Assembly (NCBI RefSeq): GCF_003994235.2
Contig: NZ_RYFG02000097.1
Coordinates: forward strand, 1 to 56,559
Direction: 5' to 3'
Length of the DNA: 56,559 bases
Source of the DNA: Candidatus Methylobacter oryzae
GTDB lineage: Bacteria; Pseudomonadota; Gammaproteobacteria; Methylococcales; Methylomonadaceae
In this document: positions 46,379 through 53,857 of the stretch, piece after piece
Numbering within the stretch: position 1 is the first letter of the stretch
How the letters are laid out: the number at the start of each line of letters is the position of its first letter
The notes under the pieces: model-generated
Seen by the model: the letters and a program-made list of their open reading frames with translations, nothing else
What the model was told of the DNA's origin: nothing
The model's database searches: none
Translations under genes and position numbers: made by a program

Positions 46379-46972
46379 TTATGGAATTTCCCCTTCGCGT
46401 TCGGTTTCCATTTCCAGATTTTGGAATTCATGTTGCTCCAGTCTGCCGTCTTTCCCGGCATCCACCTTGTCAAAAACCCGCAGCAATTCAGGGAAGTTTT
46501 TTAGTTCATCTTTAGTAACGTAGTGATCGCCATTGATATCGACTTGAGAAAAAGAAGGGATTTTTCCTGAAGGAAATTCCCCGGTATCCCTTTCGGGTTT
46601 ATTTACCGGAGATTTTTGGCCGCTCACCTCTGTGGCTTGATTAGCGCCTTCCGTTTTTTGGCCCGTACCTGAGGCTTGTTCTCCGGTCTGAGCCTTTTTT
46701 GCTTCGGTCTCATTTGCGCCCGGAGCTTGTTTAGGACGCTGACCGTCGGTTCCGGTCGTGCTTTTTGGGCCTTCGTAAGGAATATACCGAAAATACTGAT
46801 GCATATCTTCAGTTCCGGCCCTTACAGGCTTGGCAGTAAAACTTAAACAAATACTTATCGCAATCAACCATATCGGCAAACTAAAGATTTTAAGAGAATG
46901 CAAAGACGCCGGATCTAGCTCGCTAATACTCATAGCGCCAGGTATTTCATATATGATTTTTTTGATTTTCAT
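46379..46972 (-). CDS. EF-hand protein, exported or membrane-anchored
   Basis: A 197-residue protein. A hydrophobic segment at about 30-50 (FSLPIWLIAISICLSF) is a signal or anchor. A disordered Thr/Gly/Glu/Lys/Gln-rich region follows (about 75-140). Two EF-hand loops are near the C-terminus: DINGDHYVTKDE and DAGKDGRLEQHE, both with the expected acidic ligands. It may buffer or sense calcium in the periplasm. I used the ATG at 46970-46972, behind AGGAAACC; a longer frame starting at 47086 would translate a 54-bp repeat copy. Confidence 0.7.
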   Translation of the reverse strand: MKIKKIIYEIPGAMSISELDPASLHSLKIFSLPIWLIAISICLSFTAKPVRAGTEDMHQYFRYIPYEGPKSTTGTDGQRPKQAPGANETEAKKAQTGEQASGTGQKTEGANQATEVSGQKSPVNKPERDTGEFPSGKIPSFSQVDINGDHYVTKDELKNFPELLRVFDKVDAGKDGRLEQHEFQNLEMETEREGEIP

Positions 46973-47406
46973 AATGGTTTCCTCGTATTGAATAGTTATG
47001 CCCAAAGGGCATAAGCAGGGTTTGAGCAGACAAGCTGCCCAACTCAGCTTCAAGTGGATCGGTTTTATCGTAAAAAATAATCTCAACGCTAATACTTGGC
47101 TGCCTGCTTATTTGAAGTAACGGTTAATGCATATCCACAACTTGCGGATATTGGTAACGGCGCACCATTATCGATATCCTGTTCACAGGATCCTGCTTCA
47201 GCAGAAATACGGAAATAACGGATTTATGCCAAATTAATAATAGAGTGCGCGGAGGTTTTAAATCGGTGCGCTATCGCACAGTGCTTTAAATATGAACTTG
47301 TTCATGATTATCCGCCGGCACTGCCGGGGGAATTATTAATAGCGAGAGTGTTGCCAGGCAACATGACCGGTTTATGAATTAACCTGTCATTACCGCCGAA
47401 ATCTTT
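46973..47406. other. Intergenic region with a 54-bp element, no gene seen
   Basis: A 434-bp gap between the EF-hand and DUF421 genes. It holds a 54-bp-family copy (46992-47050) directly upstream of the EF-hand gene, and a small GTGCG/CGCAC hairpin at about 47266-47279. Nothing else recognisable. Confidence 0.5.
46992..47050 (+). repeat. 54-bp two-hairpin element, diverged copy
   Basis: TTATGCCCAAAGGGCATAAG (a perfect small palindrome) followed by CAGGGTTTGAGCAGACAAGC and TGCCCAACTCAGCTT. The second hairpin has one change (TGCCCAA for TGCTCAA). Confidence 0.8.
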
Positions 47407-47928
47407 TCAGCTATTTTTCTTTTCCGTTTTTTGATGACGCTCTTCCTCGTTTTCAATGACGCTTATTTTTCCGTCGCTTTCAATATAAGCCTCTTTCACT
47501 CTTGAAATGTCGGAAATCCCTTGTTCGCGCAATTGCTCTATCAAATCGTTATCAGTGATCAGTTCTTTTCTCATATTTGTACGTAATAACCGGCCATTCT
47601 TTATCAAAGGAAGCGGCAAAGGTTCAATAAGGCGCTGAAAGTATGACGATTTAAAGCTCAACCAATCGAGTGCGTAATTCCAGAAAATAATAGTCGCGAC
47701 AAGCGCCACACCATCGGGAAGGGATTTATAATCGCCGGCCATACCGTTTTGCGAAGCATCGGCAAGAAGAGTAATCAGCAGCAAATCGGTCATTCCGAGC
47801 GTCCCGGACTGCCGCTTAAGAATGATGCGCAACAGGATAAACAAGGAAAGATACATGACCGATCCGCGCAGTATGATTTCGATTAAAGGAGTATCAGGCA
47901 AGAAAATAGTTTTCAAATCGATATTCAT
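47407..47928 (-). CDS. DUF421 membrane protein (YetF/YcaP family)
   Basis: A 173-residue protein with three hydrophobic segments at the N-terminal half (FLPDTPLIEIILRGSVMYLS and beyond), then the conserved soluble DUF421 domain (LIKNGRLLRTNMRKELITDNDLIEQLREQGI). YetF-type proteins are envelope proteins of unknown biochemical role, some linked to spore or stress phenotypes. I used the ATG at 47926-47928 behind AGGAG; a longer frame starting at 48033 is not favoured. Confidence 0.8.
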   Translation of the reverse strand: MNIDLKTIFLPDTPLIEIILRGSVMYLSLFILLRIILKRQSGTLGMTDLLLITLLADASQNGMAGDYKSLPDGVALVATIIFWNYALDWLSFKSSYFQRLIEPLPLPLIKNGRLLRTNMRKELITDNDLIEQLREQGISDISRVKEAYIESDGKISVIENEEERHQKTEKKNS

Positions 47929-48135
47929 AAAAATGCTCCTCTTTAAGGCAATCAAAGCCAGATTCCCCGTTTTACTCTCCCAAACACCCCATTCTGATAA
48001 ATGCAACAACATAGCCGCGAATTTTGCCGACAAAATAGAATTAAGCCAAAGAGTTTGATAACATTTTTTTAGTGATGCCTTACGATCATAAAAATTAAAT
48101 TACTGAACTTACCACCTAACTGAGGAAGACTAAAC

Positions 48136-48561
48136 ATGAGTTTCAAAACCGGTTTAATAAAAATGGCAATAAAATGGACACCCAACAAGCTGGTTAAATG
48201 GGTGGCGAATATAGTCCTTAAAGATATCGCGGAATTAATAGATTTTAATTTTGATATTGAAGCGCGAAAAGCCTACGTTCAGATTTTGCTCCTTGGCGAA
48301 GCGGAACCGATTGAAGTCTGGCTGGACGACTTTGCCGTTATTAAAGATCAGGAATCCTACAAGTTCATCGTTCATCAAGCGCAATCCAACCGGATCTGGC
48401 TGAGTAACATACTGTCTCGTGTTGTCGGAAAAGCCTGGAAAATTCCTGAAATACCTCAACTGTCCGCCCAGCTTGAGCTTGCCGCCGAGCTGTTCGAAAC
48501 CGAAACCCCAGAACCGCAAGCAGAAGCGGAATCCGATCCTGAAACTAGCGATACCCCTTAG
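48136..48561 (+). CDS. Conserved hypothetical protein
   Basis: A 141-residue, probably cytoplasmic or peripheral protein. The core (ELIDFNFDIEARKAYVQILLLGEAEPIEVWLDDF) looks like a small alpha/beta domain rich in beta strand. An acidic, Pro/Glu-rich tail covers about 120-141. There is no signal peptide. It has a GAGGAAG ribosome site and its own strong terminator, so it is an expressed single gene. I do not recognise a family. Confidence 0.6.
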   Translation: MSFKTGLIKMAIKWTPNKLVKWVANIVLKDIAELIDFNFDIEARKAYVQILLLGEAEPIEVWLDDFAVIKDQESYKFIVHQAQSNRIWLSNILSRVVGKAWKIPEIPQLSAQLELAAELFETETPEPQAEAESDPETSDTP

Positions 48562-48602
48562 ATCGTTACCGCAATCAGTAAGATTAAAAGCTGAAAAACA
48601 GC

Positions 48603-48638
48603 AAAAAAGCGGTAAATAAACATTTACCGCTTTTTTTA
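48603..48638 (+). terminator. Rho-independent terminator
   Basis: AAAAAAGCGGTAAA and TTTACCGCTTTTTTT form a clear stem with a six-base loop and a T-run. It ends the 48136-48561 transcript. Confidence 0.9.
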
Positions 48639-48652
48639 TACCCATCGTTTGC

Positions 48653-48784
48653 GCAGGCACGCTGCTCAACTCAGCTTTATACCCAGAGGGCATAAGTTTC
48701 GTTTGAGCAGGCACGCTGCTCAACTCAGCTTTATACCCAGAGGGCATAAGTTTCGTTTGAGCAGGCACGCTGCTCAACTCAGCT
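48653..48784 (+). repeat. Tandem 54-bp two-hairpin elements (two full units plus a part)
   Basis: GCAGGCACGCTGCTCAACTC recurs at 48653, 48707 and 48761, a strict 54-bp period. Each unit holds an ATACCC/GGGCAT hairpin and a TTGAGCAG/CTGCTCAA hairpin. The array sits between the terminator of one gene and the end of the DUF2382 gene at 48806. Confidence 0.92.
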
Positions 48785-48805
48785 TTATATCAAGCTTACC
48801 GAGCC

Positions 48806-49540
48806 CTACCGGCGCGAAGTTTCGGGGGCATTTTCTTCCACATCGACTTCAGTTTTTTTGACGGTGCCTTTCACGGTCTCCTCGCGTTCCTTTACATCTT
48901 TACCCACCCGAACTTCCTCAACAACGCGTGATTCTTTAGACACAACCGGAACTTCAGTGCGTTCGGTAACATCTATTTCGCCTTCTTTAAAACTTGCCAA
49001 ATCCGCTTCGGTTGCGGGCCGGTCTACAGGTCTTCTTTCCACATGCACATGCTCTTCGCGAAGCCTGAGATTTTCTTCCACGGGACGTTCAACTATCCTG
49101 CTGCGAAGCTTCGCCCTGCCTCGCTCGACTTCTTTTTTCCCTACGTTCAACTGCTCTTCAATAACCGGAATAGTGGTTTCCTCTCTGCCTGCTTCGGCAA
49201 CGCTCCTTTCCGGCATGTCACGCTCATACTGCATGGCCTGCTCGTCCACATCCAAAGCCCCGGCGTCATCAAGAATTTCCGCGGCGCGCCATGCCTCATC
49301 ATCGGATTCGGCATGAACGGTGACTATCGCGTCGCATTGCTTAGCCGCTGCTGCGTAGGAGCTTGACTTCTCTTTTCCAAATAAAGAGCTGAAAAAGTTG
49401 CTGAAGCCTTCATTACTTTGATTGGATTTTTGGGTTGAAACATCAATATGCGCACGCGGGAAACCGTCATCTAAAAGTTGCTGTACGGCGTCTTGCGCGT
49501 CGGCAACGTCATCGAACATACCTATTACTGTCTGTTTCAT
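48806..49540 (-). CDS. DUF2382 / YsnF-type stress protein
   Basis: A 244-residue protein. Residues 1-110 form a general-stress domain (TVIGMFDDVADAQDAVQQLLDDGF...AIVTVHAESDDEAWRAAEIL, with a ferredoxin-like fold). The C-terminal DUF2382 region (about 120-240) is charged and repeats a YsnF-type beta pattern (TIPVIEEQLNVGKKEVERG, RPVEENLRLREEHVHVERRPV, RTEVPVVSKESRVVEEV). Members are linked to stress in Bacillus (YsnF) and in cyanobacteria (AvaK); the function is unclear. A CGAGG ribosome site supports the start. A second DUF2382 gene lies just upstream. Confidence 0.85.
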   Translation of the reverse strand: MKQTVIGMFDDVADAQDAVQQLLDDGFPRAHIDVSTQKSNQSNEGFSNFFSSLFGKEKSSSYAAAAKQCDAIVTVHAESDDEAWRAAEILDDAGALDVDEQAMQYERDMPERSVAEAGREETTIPVIEEQLNVGKKEVERGRAKLRSRIVERPVEENLRLREEHVHVERRPVDRPATEADLASFKEGEIDVTERTEVPVVSKESRVVEEVRVGKDVKEREETVKGTVKKTEVDVEENAPETSRR

Positions 49541-49593
49541 AATCTTTACCTCGCAAGTTAAAACTTAACGATTAAGAAGTGATGGATCAGCCG

Positions 49594-50070
49594 TCACTTA
49601 TTCGTTGCCCGGTCATGTTCAAGACCGGACCTATCGGCGTTGACTCGTTCAACCGTTACTTCCTCTTCTTTTAACTTTACTTGTCGGCATTCCTGCTTTT
49701 GATCTTGGCGTTTAACTATATGTAATTCTTCAACGAGCATAAGGCGCTTTTCAACTACAGCCACTTCCTTGATTACCGGAATGATCATTGTCTCGCCTTC
49801 ATACCTAAGAGCTGGAGGCGCTGAATCAACAAATTGATTAATAGCAATCCTTTCCACCTGTATCGTCTCTTCAAATAAAGGTATGGTTACTGTTTGTTCA
49901 TGCTCGCTTACCTGTTTTGAAATTCGCACAGTTCCAACCTTTCCCGTTTTCTTTCCAACGTGAAGCTGTTCTTCAACCACAGGAATGACATCGCCGTGCT
50001 TTTCAGGCCGGCCTCCCGGCGAGTTCCCTGCTGCTTGCTTTTCCTGGTTTAATTCGTCTTCTGAATTCAC
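49594..50070 (-). CDS. DUF2382-domain protein
   Basis: A 158-residue protein made of two DUF2382 copies: VIPVVEEQLHVGKKTGKVGTV...PLFEETIQVERI (about 28-75), then MIIPVIKEVAVVEKRLMLVEELHIVKR (about 93-120). The likely start is GTG at 50068-50070. It is 53 bp upstream of the other DUF2382 gene, so the two are probably co-transcribed, and both use the same EEQL.VGKK block. Confidence 0.8.
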   Translation of the reverse strand: MNSEDELNQEKQAAGNSPGGRPEKHGDVIPVVEEQLHVGKKTGKVGTVRISKQVSEHEQTVTIPLFEETIQVERIAINQFVDSAPPALRYEGETMIIPVIKEVAVVEKRLMLVEELHIVKRQDQKQECRQVKLKEEEVTVERVNADRSGLEHDRATNK

Positions 50071-50466
50071 CGGCTTTAACGGTTCGTTAAAAGATTAATT
50101 ATTACGAAGCTCCAAATTTTTCTTCTTTAAAAAACAGACTACAACAAGCAACATTGAAGATATGTACGCTAATGCACGCAAGAAAAAATACCCCCTTACA
50201 GTAAGCCCAGTTGCTGAGCCGTTATTTGTCAGGCTCTAAAATCGAGGTAAAGTGAAATGGGGGACACTGTAAAGAGTAAACCGCCGGTCACGAAAAGCCG
50301 TGGTTTAGGCGATGCCGAATAGGCAGATAACGAAACTTGGCGTGCAAGATTCCGAATGGAGTTCGGGCTAAAGGCTCTATCCGCGCCGGATTACTACGCG
50401 AAACGACAGTTGACCAAAGATCAAAATCCGGATGCTGACTTGATTGGGCATCCGGATTTTCAGGAT
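50071..50466. other. Intergenic region, only a terminator seen
   Basis: A 396-bp gap. The only clear structure is the hairpin at 50423-50460. A 64-codon minus-strand frame at 50288-50482 overlaps that hairpin, has no family resemblance, and is not accepted. Confidence 0.5.
50423..50460 (-). terminator. Rho-independent-like terminator of the 114-residue protein gene
   Basis: AAAATCCGGATGC and GCATCCGGATTTT pair perfectly (13 bp, loop 12) and end in four T. It lies 6 bp past the stop codon at 50467. Confidence 0.7.
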
Positions 50467-50811
50467 TTAAGCAATTTTCCAATTTTTTTCATCGAAACCG
50501 GCCGGAGCAGATATTTCAGATAACTTCTCTTTATACCCAAAAGGCATAAGTTTCGTTTGAGCAGACAAGCTGCTCAACTCAGCTTTAATAATGTGTAAAT
50601 GCTGTCTACGGACAGGATAAACATTATCGGTTATTGCCGGGAATAGCGATTCGCCGCGGCTTGTATCAATCGTCTTGCCTGGGAGCGCATGATAGTAATT
50701 AAATAATTCGTCATAAAACTCATCATTCTCGGAGCTTTCCGAAAATAGCGGACGGTTAACCTCATCCCATGCGGCGTGGAATTCTTTGTGGATAAAAGCG
50801 ATTGGATTCAT
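50467..50811 (-). CDS. Small hypothetical protein with an in-frame 54-bp element
   Basis: A 114-residue protein. Its first 75 residues (MNPIAFIHKEFHAAWDEVNR...SRGESLFPAITDNVYPV) look like a genuine small soluble protein of unknown family. Residues 77-94 (AELSSLSAQTKLMPFGYK) are encoded exactly by the 54-bp element at 50530-50583. After it, EKLSEISAPAGFDEKNWKIA continues. Either the element was inserted in frame or it lies near the natural end and changed the C-terminus. A terminator follows the stop. Confidence 0.5.
   Translation of the reverse strand: MNPIAFIHKEFHAAWDEVNRPLFSESSENDEFYDELFNYYHALPGKTIDTSRGESLFPAITDNVYPVRRQHLHIIKAELSSLSAQTKLMPFGYKEKLSEISAPAGFDEKNWKIA
50530..50583 (+). repeat. 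54-bp two-hairpin element, inside a gene
   Basis: TTTATACCCAAAAGGCATAA then GTTTCGTTTGAGCAGACAAG and CTGCTCAACTCAGC: exactly 54 bp. It lies in the minus-strand gene at 50467-50811 on a codon boundary (residues 77-94). Confidence 0.92.
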
Positions 50812-50864
50812 TTTGTATTCTCCTGGAGAAGCTGTATTAAAAAAGCGTAAATTTTCCGTTTAAA

Positions 50865-50918
50865 GCTGAGTTGAGCAGCTTGTCTGCTCAAACGAAACTT
50901 ATGCCCTTTGGGTATAAA
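50865..50918 (-). repeat. 54-bp two-hairpin element, inverted
   Basis: GCTGAGTTGAGCAGCTTGTC then TGCTCAAACGAAACTTATGC and CCTTTGGGTATAAA: exactly 54 bp, opposite in orientation to the copy at 50530. The pair brackets the start region of the 114-residue protein gene. Confidence 0.92.
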
Positions 50919-50995
50919 CAGAGTTTTACTTTTCAAATACAGACTAAAACGTATCGATAACAACGATATGACAGCCTGTTTAAGATTTCATGACA

Positions 50996-51029
50996 ATCAC
51001 AACAGCTTCTTTTGAGAAGCTGTTGTGAT
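50996..51029. other. Perfect 15-bp hairpin
   Basis: ATCACAACAGCTTCT and AGAAGCTGTTGTGAT pair fully around TTTG. No T-run on either side, and no gene adjoins. It could be part of a small RNA or a transposon remnant. Confidence 0.5.
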
Positions 51030-51545
51030 GTTAGAAGCAAATGCTGAGCCAGAATTAACAAAGCGCCAATATTTTCATTTTTTATATAATTATTACAATA
51101 GCTTATAATAAAACACCAGCGCAAAACCCACTTCTTCCTCTTAAATAAGAGCATCATTTTTGTGCGTCGAATAACACACCTGCACCAACGAAGTTTTTTT
51201 ATCTGTTGTTTTATCAACATTGAGGAAAATATGCGGGAGTTTTTTGGGGATTATTTCTAAAAGCGGCATTATCGGCTTATATCAATCATGCTTTCTTGAA
51301 AGGCTTTTAGATCGGCCATGAGTTTTATAGCGCAGACATAGCGGCAAAACCGCTATTTAATCGCAGGCTTCTTTTTGTTCACTGAAAATAGTAAATTTTA
51401 TAACTACTCGGCGCATGCTCAATAGAACACGGATTTAGACGGACAGTTAGACTATTTATTCTTTAGTTAAATAGAGTCGCTAGCGCGACCGATTAATTGA
51501 ACCGGGCTCTCGCACCCGAAGACGAGATGCTTTCTTTTGCCCCGC

Positions 51546-51627
51546 CTCGGCAACTGCTCCTGCGTAAGCTGCATTGACCTCCAGGGATGGAGGAAATACC
51601 GCAAGATTGCCTGGAGCAATTGCCGAG
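51546..51627. repeat. Inverted-repeat element (82 bp)
   Basis: CTCGGCAACTGCTCC (51546-51560) and GGAGCAATTGCCGAG (51613-51627) are inverted copies with one mismatch. Between them is ACCTCCAGGGATGGAGG, a second, smaller hairpin. This looks like a small non-autonomous repeat (MITE- or REP-like). Confidence 0.6.
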
Positions 51628-51675
51628 TTCCATTTTCCTACGTGCTGAGTAGGCTAAATTTTTAACCAATTGCCC

Positions 51676-52635
51676 TTACCCCAATTCAAAAGTCGTGACA
51701 CCGAACAGCCGATCTACCGGCAACTCAGGACTTTGTCCTGCATACATGCGCGCGGTTTCGAACGAAACTGTCATCTTATGCCGGTTCACCAGATCAACCG
51801 CCGCCTCATTCACCGCCGGTATATCCAGAAAAACCGGAGCCCCTTCCGGGACCTGAGCCTTCAAAGCCAGAAAAAGCCGTTCGGCAAATTCAGGACTGTC
51901 TGCAAACAACGGCCCCACCTTGTATCCGAAACGACAGATGCGTAAAACCCCGTACCCGGCCAGTTTATTGTTATCCCCAGAGGGCATAAGTAGGGTTTGA
52001 GCAGACACGCTGCTCAACTCAGCTTTATACCCAGAGGGCATAAGTTTCGTTTGAGCAGACACGCTGCTCAACTCAGCTTTATGCAGGATGCCTAAGGCTG
52101 TGCTTTGCGGCTGGTTTATCCAACACCGTAGAAATTCTCTGCGATTGTCGGGAAAGAGAGCTTGGTCGTAGGTACAAATATTATCGAAATCCAGCGTCGA
52201 CAGCGGCACGATGGCCGAATCGGCCGAACAGCGACCGCCGCCGATTCCCTGATAACGGACATTGCTATAGGCCAAGTTAAACCCGGACTTTCTGTAGTTA
52301 TCCTGCTGCGCGACGACGCCGTCAAGCCCTATAACACGGCCGCCAAGCGACGCCAGCCCGGCATTCCATATTTGCATACCGTAGCCCTTACCGCGATACT
52401 CGGGCTTGACAATGTAAAAGCCGAGAAAGCCGAACGAACTGCCGTATTTCACAACCGAAATCGTTGCAATCGGCTCATCGTCAAGCAATCCGACCAAGAA
52501 ACCGCTGGGATCGGCAGCGTAGAAGCAATCCGCATCGTACAAGCCCGGATTCCATCCCTCCTCGGCAGCCCACTCGATAGCGATGTTAACTTCTTGCCGG
52601 GTCATTGTTCTTATTGCGTAGCTGTTTTTTTGCAT
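51676..52635 (-). CDS. GNAT-family N-acetyltransferase with two in-frame 54-bp elements
   Basis: A 319-residue protein. The N-terminal GNAT domain is clear (FLGFYIVKPEYRGKGYGMQIW is motif A with the acetyl-CoA loop; read as FLGFYIVKPEYRGKGYG). A second GNAT-like half follows (YGVLRICRFGYKVGPLFADS...HKMTVSFETARMYAG), as in YitH/YitI-like proteins. Between them, residues 187-222 (two copies of AELSSVSAQTKLMPSGYK, the second altered) are encoded exactly by tandem 54-bp elements. Without them the protein would be about 283 residues. The frame stays open, so it may still work. Confidence 0.85.
   Translation of the reverse strand: MQKNSYAIRTMTRQEVNIAIEWAAEEGWNPGLYDADCFYAADPSGFLVGLLDDEPIATISVVKYGSSFGFLGFYIVKPEYRGKGYGMQIWNAGLASLGGRVIGLDGVVAQQDNYRKSGFNLAYSNVRYQGIGGGRCSADSAIVPLSTLDFDNICTYDQALFPDNRREFLRCWINQPQSTALGILHKAELSSVSAQTKLMPSGYKAELSSVSAQTLLMPSGDNNKLAGYGVLRICRFGYKVGPLFADSPEFAERLFLALKAQVPEGAPVFLDIPAVNEAAVDLVNRHKMTVSFETARMYAGQSPELPVDRLFGVTTFELG
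51970..52077 (+). repeat. Tandem pair of 54-bp elements inside the GNAT gene
   Basis: Units 51970-52023 (diverged at its left end) and 52024-52077 (near consensus). Each is 54 bp and starts on a codon boundary of the minus-strand GNAT gene, adding 36 residues without breaking the frame. Confidence 0.93.
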
Positions 52636-52681
52636 CGTTCTTCTTAGCCTACAGTCAGATCATTACAGTAAAAATTGATTT

Positions 52682-53458
52682 TCAGAGCGATTCGTACGTC
52701 ATGCGGACAAGCTCGGAGCCATATTTTCGTTCGAGTTTCCTGACAGTGAAATGACCACGGCTCATGTCTTGAAAATGATCGATGAACAACAGATTAATTC
52801 CCCCGCCGCCGATAGCGCCGATTACCGGAACGGCCGCCGCTGCCGCTTTCTCCGAGACTTGAACCTGGAACCGTGCCGCAATAGTCGAGATTAACCGCAC
52901 AAGTGCCGGAGCGCCTTCTTCGAGTATAGTTTTTTCCGCCAGATATTCCGAAGCCTCTGTAACCGCGCGAGCTAGCGCGCTCCTAGCCGCAAAATAGCCC
53001 GATTCGGAAGCGTCGTCGTATTTAGACGGCCCGCCGAGCGCAAAAACCTCAAGGCATGCGATTTGAGCTTGAGCCGTTGACAATTCTTCGCCATGCGCCC
53101 GGCCAATGTCGGCAATAGAACGCAGCATAATCGTTGTAGAAATGGGCAACTCGAAAATCAGCGCGGGCAGGCCGAAAACGCCTCCTGCACCACCCGACAA
53201 GGCCGCTGCAAATTTGTGCCAACGCGGATTAGCTTTTGTAATGCCTGGCTCCATCGTCAACAAGGCCCCTCTCAACGCAACCATTAGCGCTTCTCGCGTC
53301 GCCTTGCCGACTTTCTCCCGCCAGTTGTCCGGAAGCAGATCAAAACCCTTTTCAATCGGAGAGCCCAACAAATTAGTCAGCCTGGCGGTAATACCGGGAT
53401 TCTCGAGAATATTCTTTGCCGTTCGGAGTTGTTCTACATCTTCGGCTGAAATACGCAT
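52682..53458 (-). CDS. EcsC-family protein
   Basis: A 258-residue protein with the EcsC pattern: helical N-terminal part, then GGAGGVFGLPALIFELPISTTIMLRSIADIGRAHGEEL, read in blocks as GGAGGVFGLPALIFELP and TTIMLRSIADI, then LEVFALGG and GAIGGGGINLLFIDHFQDMSRGHF. These proteins are probably membrane-associated and share the name of Bacillus EcsC, whose function is unclear. AAGGAGT lies just upstream of the ATG. It stands alone, 46 bp upstream of the GNAT gene on the same strand. Confidence 0.88.
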   Translation of the reverse strand: MRISAEDVEQLRTAKNILENPGITARLTNLLGSPIEKGFDLLPDNWREKVGKATREALMVALRGALLTMEPGITKANPRWHKFAAALSGGAGGVFGLPALIFELPISTTIMLRSIADIGRAHGEELSTAQAQIACLEVFALGGPSKYDDASESGYFAARSALARAVTEASEYLAEKTILEEGAPALVRLISTIAARFQVQVSEKAAAAAVPVIGAIGGGGINLLFIDHFQDMSRGHFTVRKLERKYGSELVRMTYESL

Positions 53459-53857
53459 GAGCTGAACTCCTTGATAAATCTAACGAATAGTAGCCGTAGC
53501 AATAGGGCAAGACGTTGCGCCATTCGTTTGTATAAAAATTTATAAAACCACGAAACATCACTATAGCGACTAAGGCAATGTTTTCCATGAACGCAGCACC
53601 GCCGGTAATTGGAACTATCGGGATATATATTCATACCCTATTGAAGAAGTCCGGGCAGGAACAAACAAGTCCCGGATCATGTCCGCCTGCCTAACAGCAA
53701 ATTCCGGTACAACGTTATTTTCCCATTGCAACTTAACTACGCCGTTTATTTTTACATCGGGTCCTAACCTGGAGTAGTATCGCTTTTAAGACAGTCCTTA
53801 CAACCGCTCCAACGACCCTCTTCGATTCCAACCCGCCCGTCCATATGAGGAATAATC
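53459..53857. other. Divergent intergenic region, no gene seen
   Basis: A 399-bp gap between the starts of the EcsC gene and the secreted protein gene, so it should hold promoters for both. Short frames here have no ribosome sites or family resemblance. I see no clear repeat. Confidence 0.5.

Larger units (their letters stand above)
50812..51675. other. 864-bp region without a credible gene
   Basis: It holds an inverted 54-bp element (50865-50918), a perfect 15-bp hairpin (50996-51029) and an inverted-repeat element (51546-51627). It is otherwise AT-rich. A 95-codon minus-strand frame at 50933-51220 looks spurious (Cys/Tyr/Arg-rich, covers the hairpin). A small RNA could start here, but I see no direct proof. 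Confidence 0.5.

Noticed and set aside
46973-47086. N-terminal extension of the EF-hand protein
   Set aside because: It translates a 54-bp repeat copy; the ATG at 46972 has a good ribosome site and begins a plausible protein.
48235-48777. 180-codon minus-strand frame that includes three copies of the 18-residue repeat peptide
   Set aside because: It runs antisense through a better-supported gene (48136-48561) and its strong terminator, and its start lies within the repeat array. The open frame follows from the 18-codon repeat.
48653-48784. Possible CRISPR array (regular repeats)
   Set aside because: Units are directly adjacent with no variable spacers, and single copies are scattered in both orientations; no cas genes are present.
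50288-50482. 64-codon minus-strand frame
   Set aside because: Overlaps the terminator and the end of the 114-residue protein gene; no recognisable feature.
50933-51220. 95-codon minus-strand frame
   Set aside because: Unusual composition and covers a perfect hairpin; probably chance.
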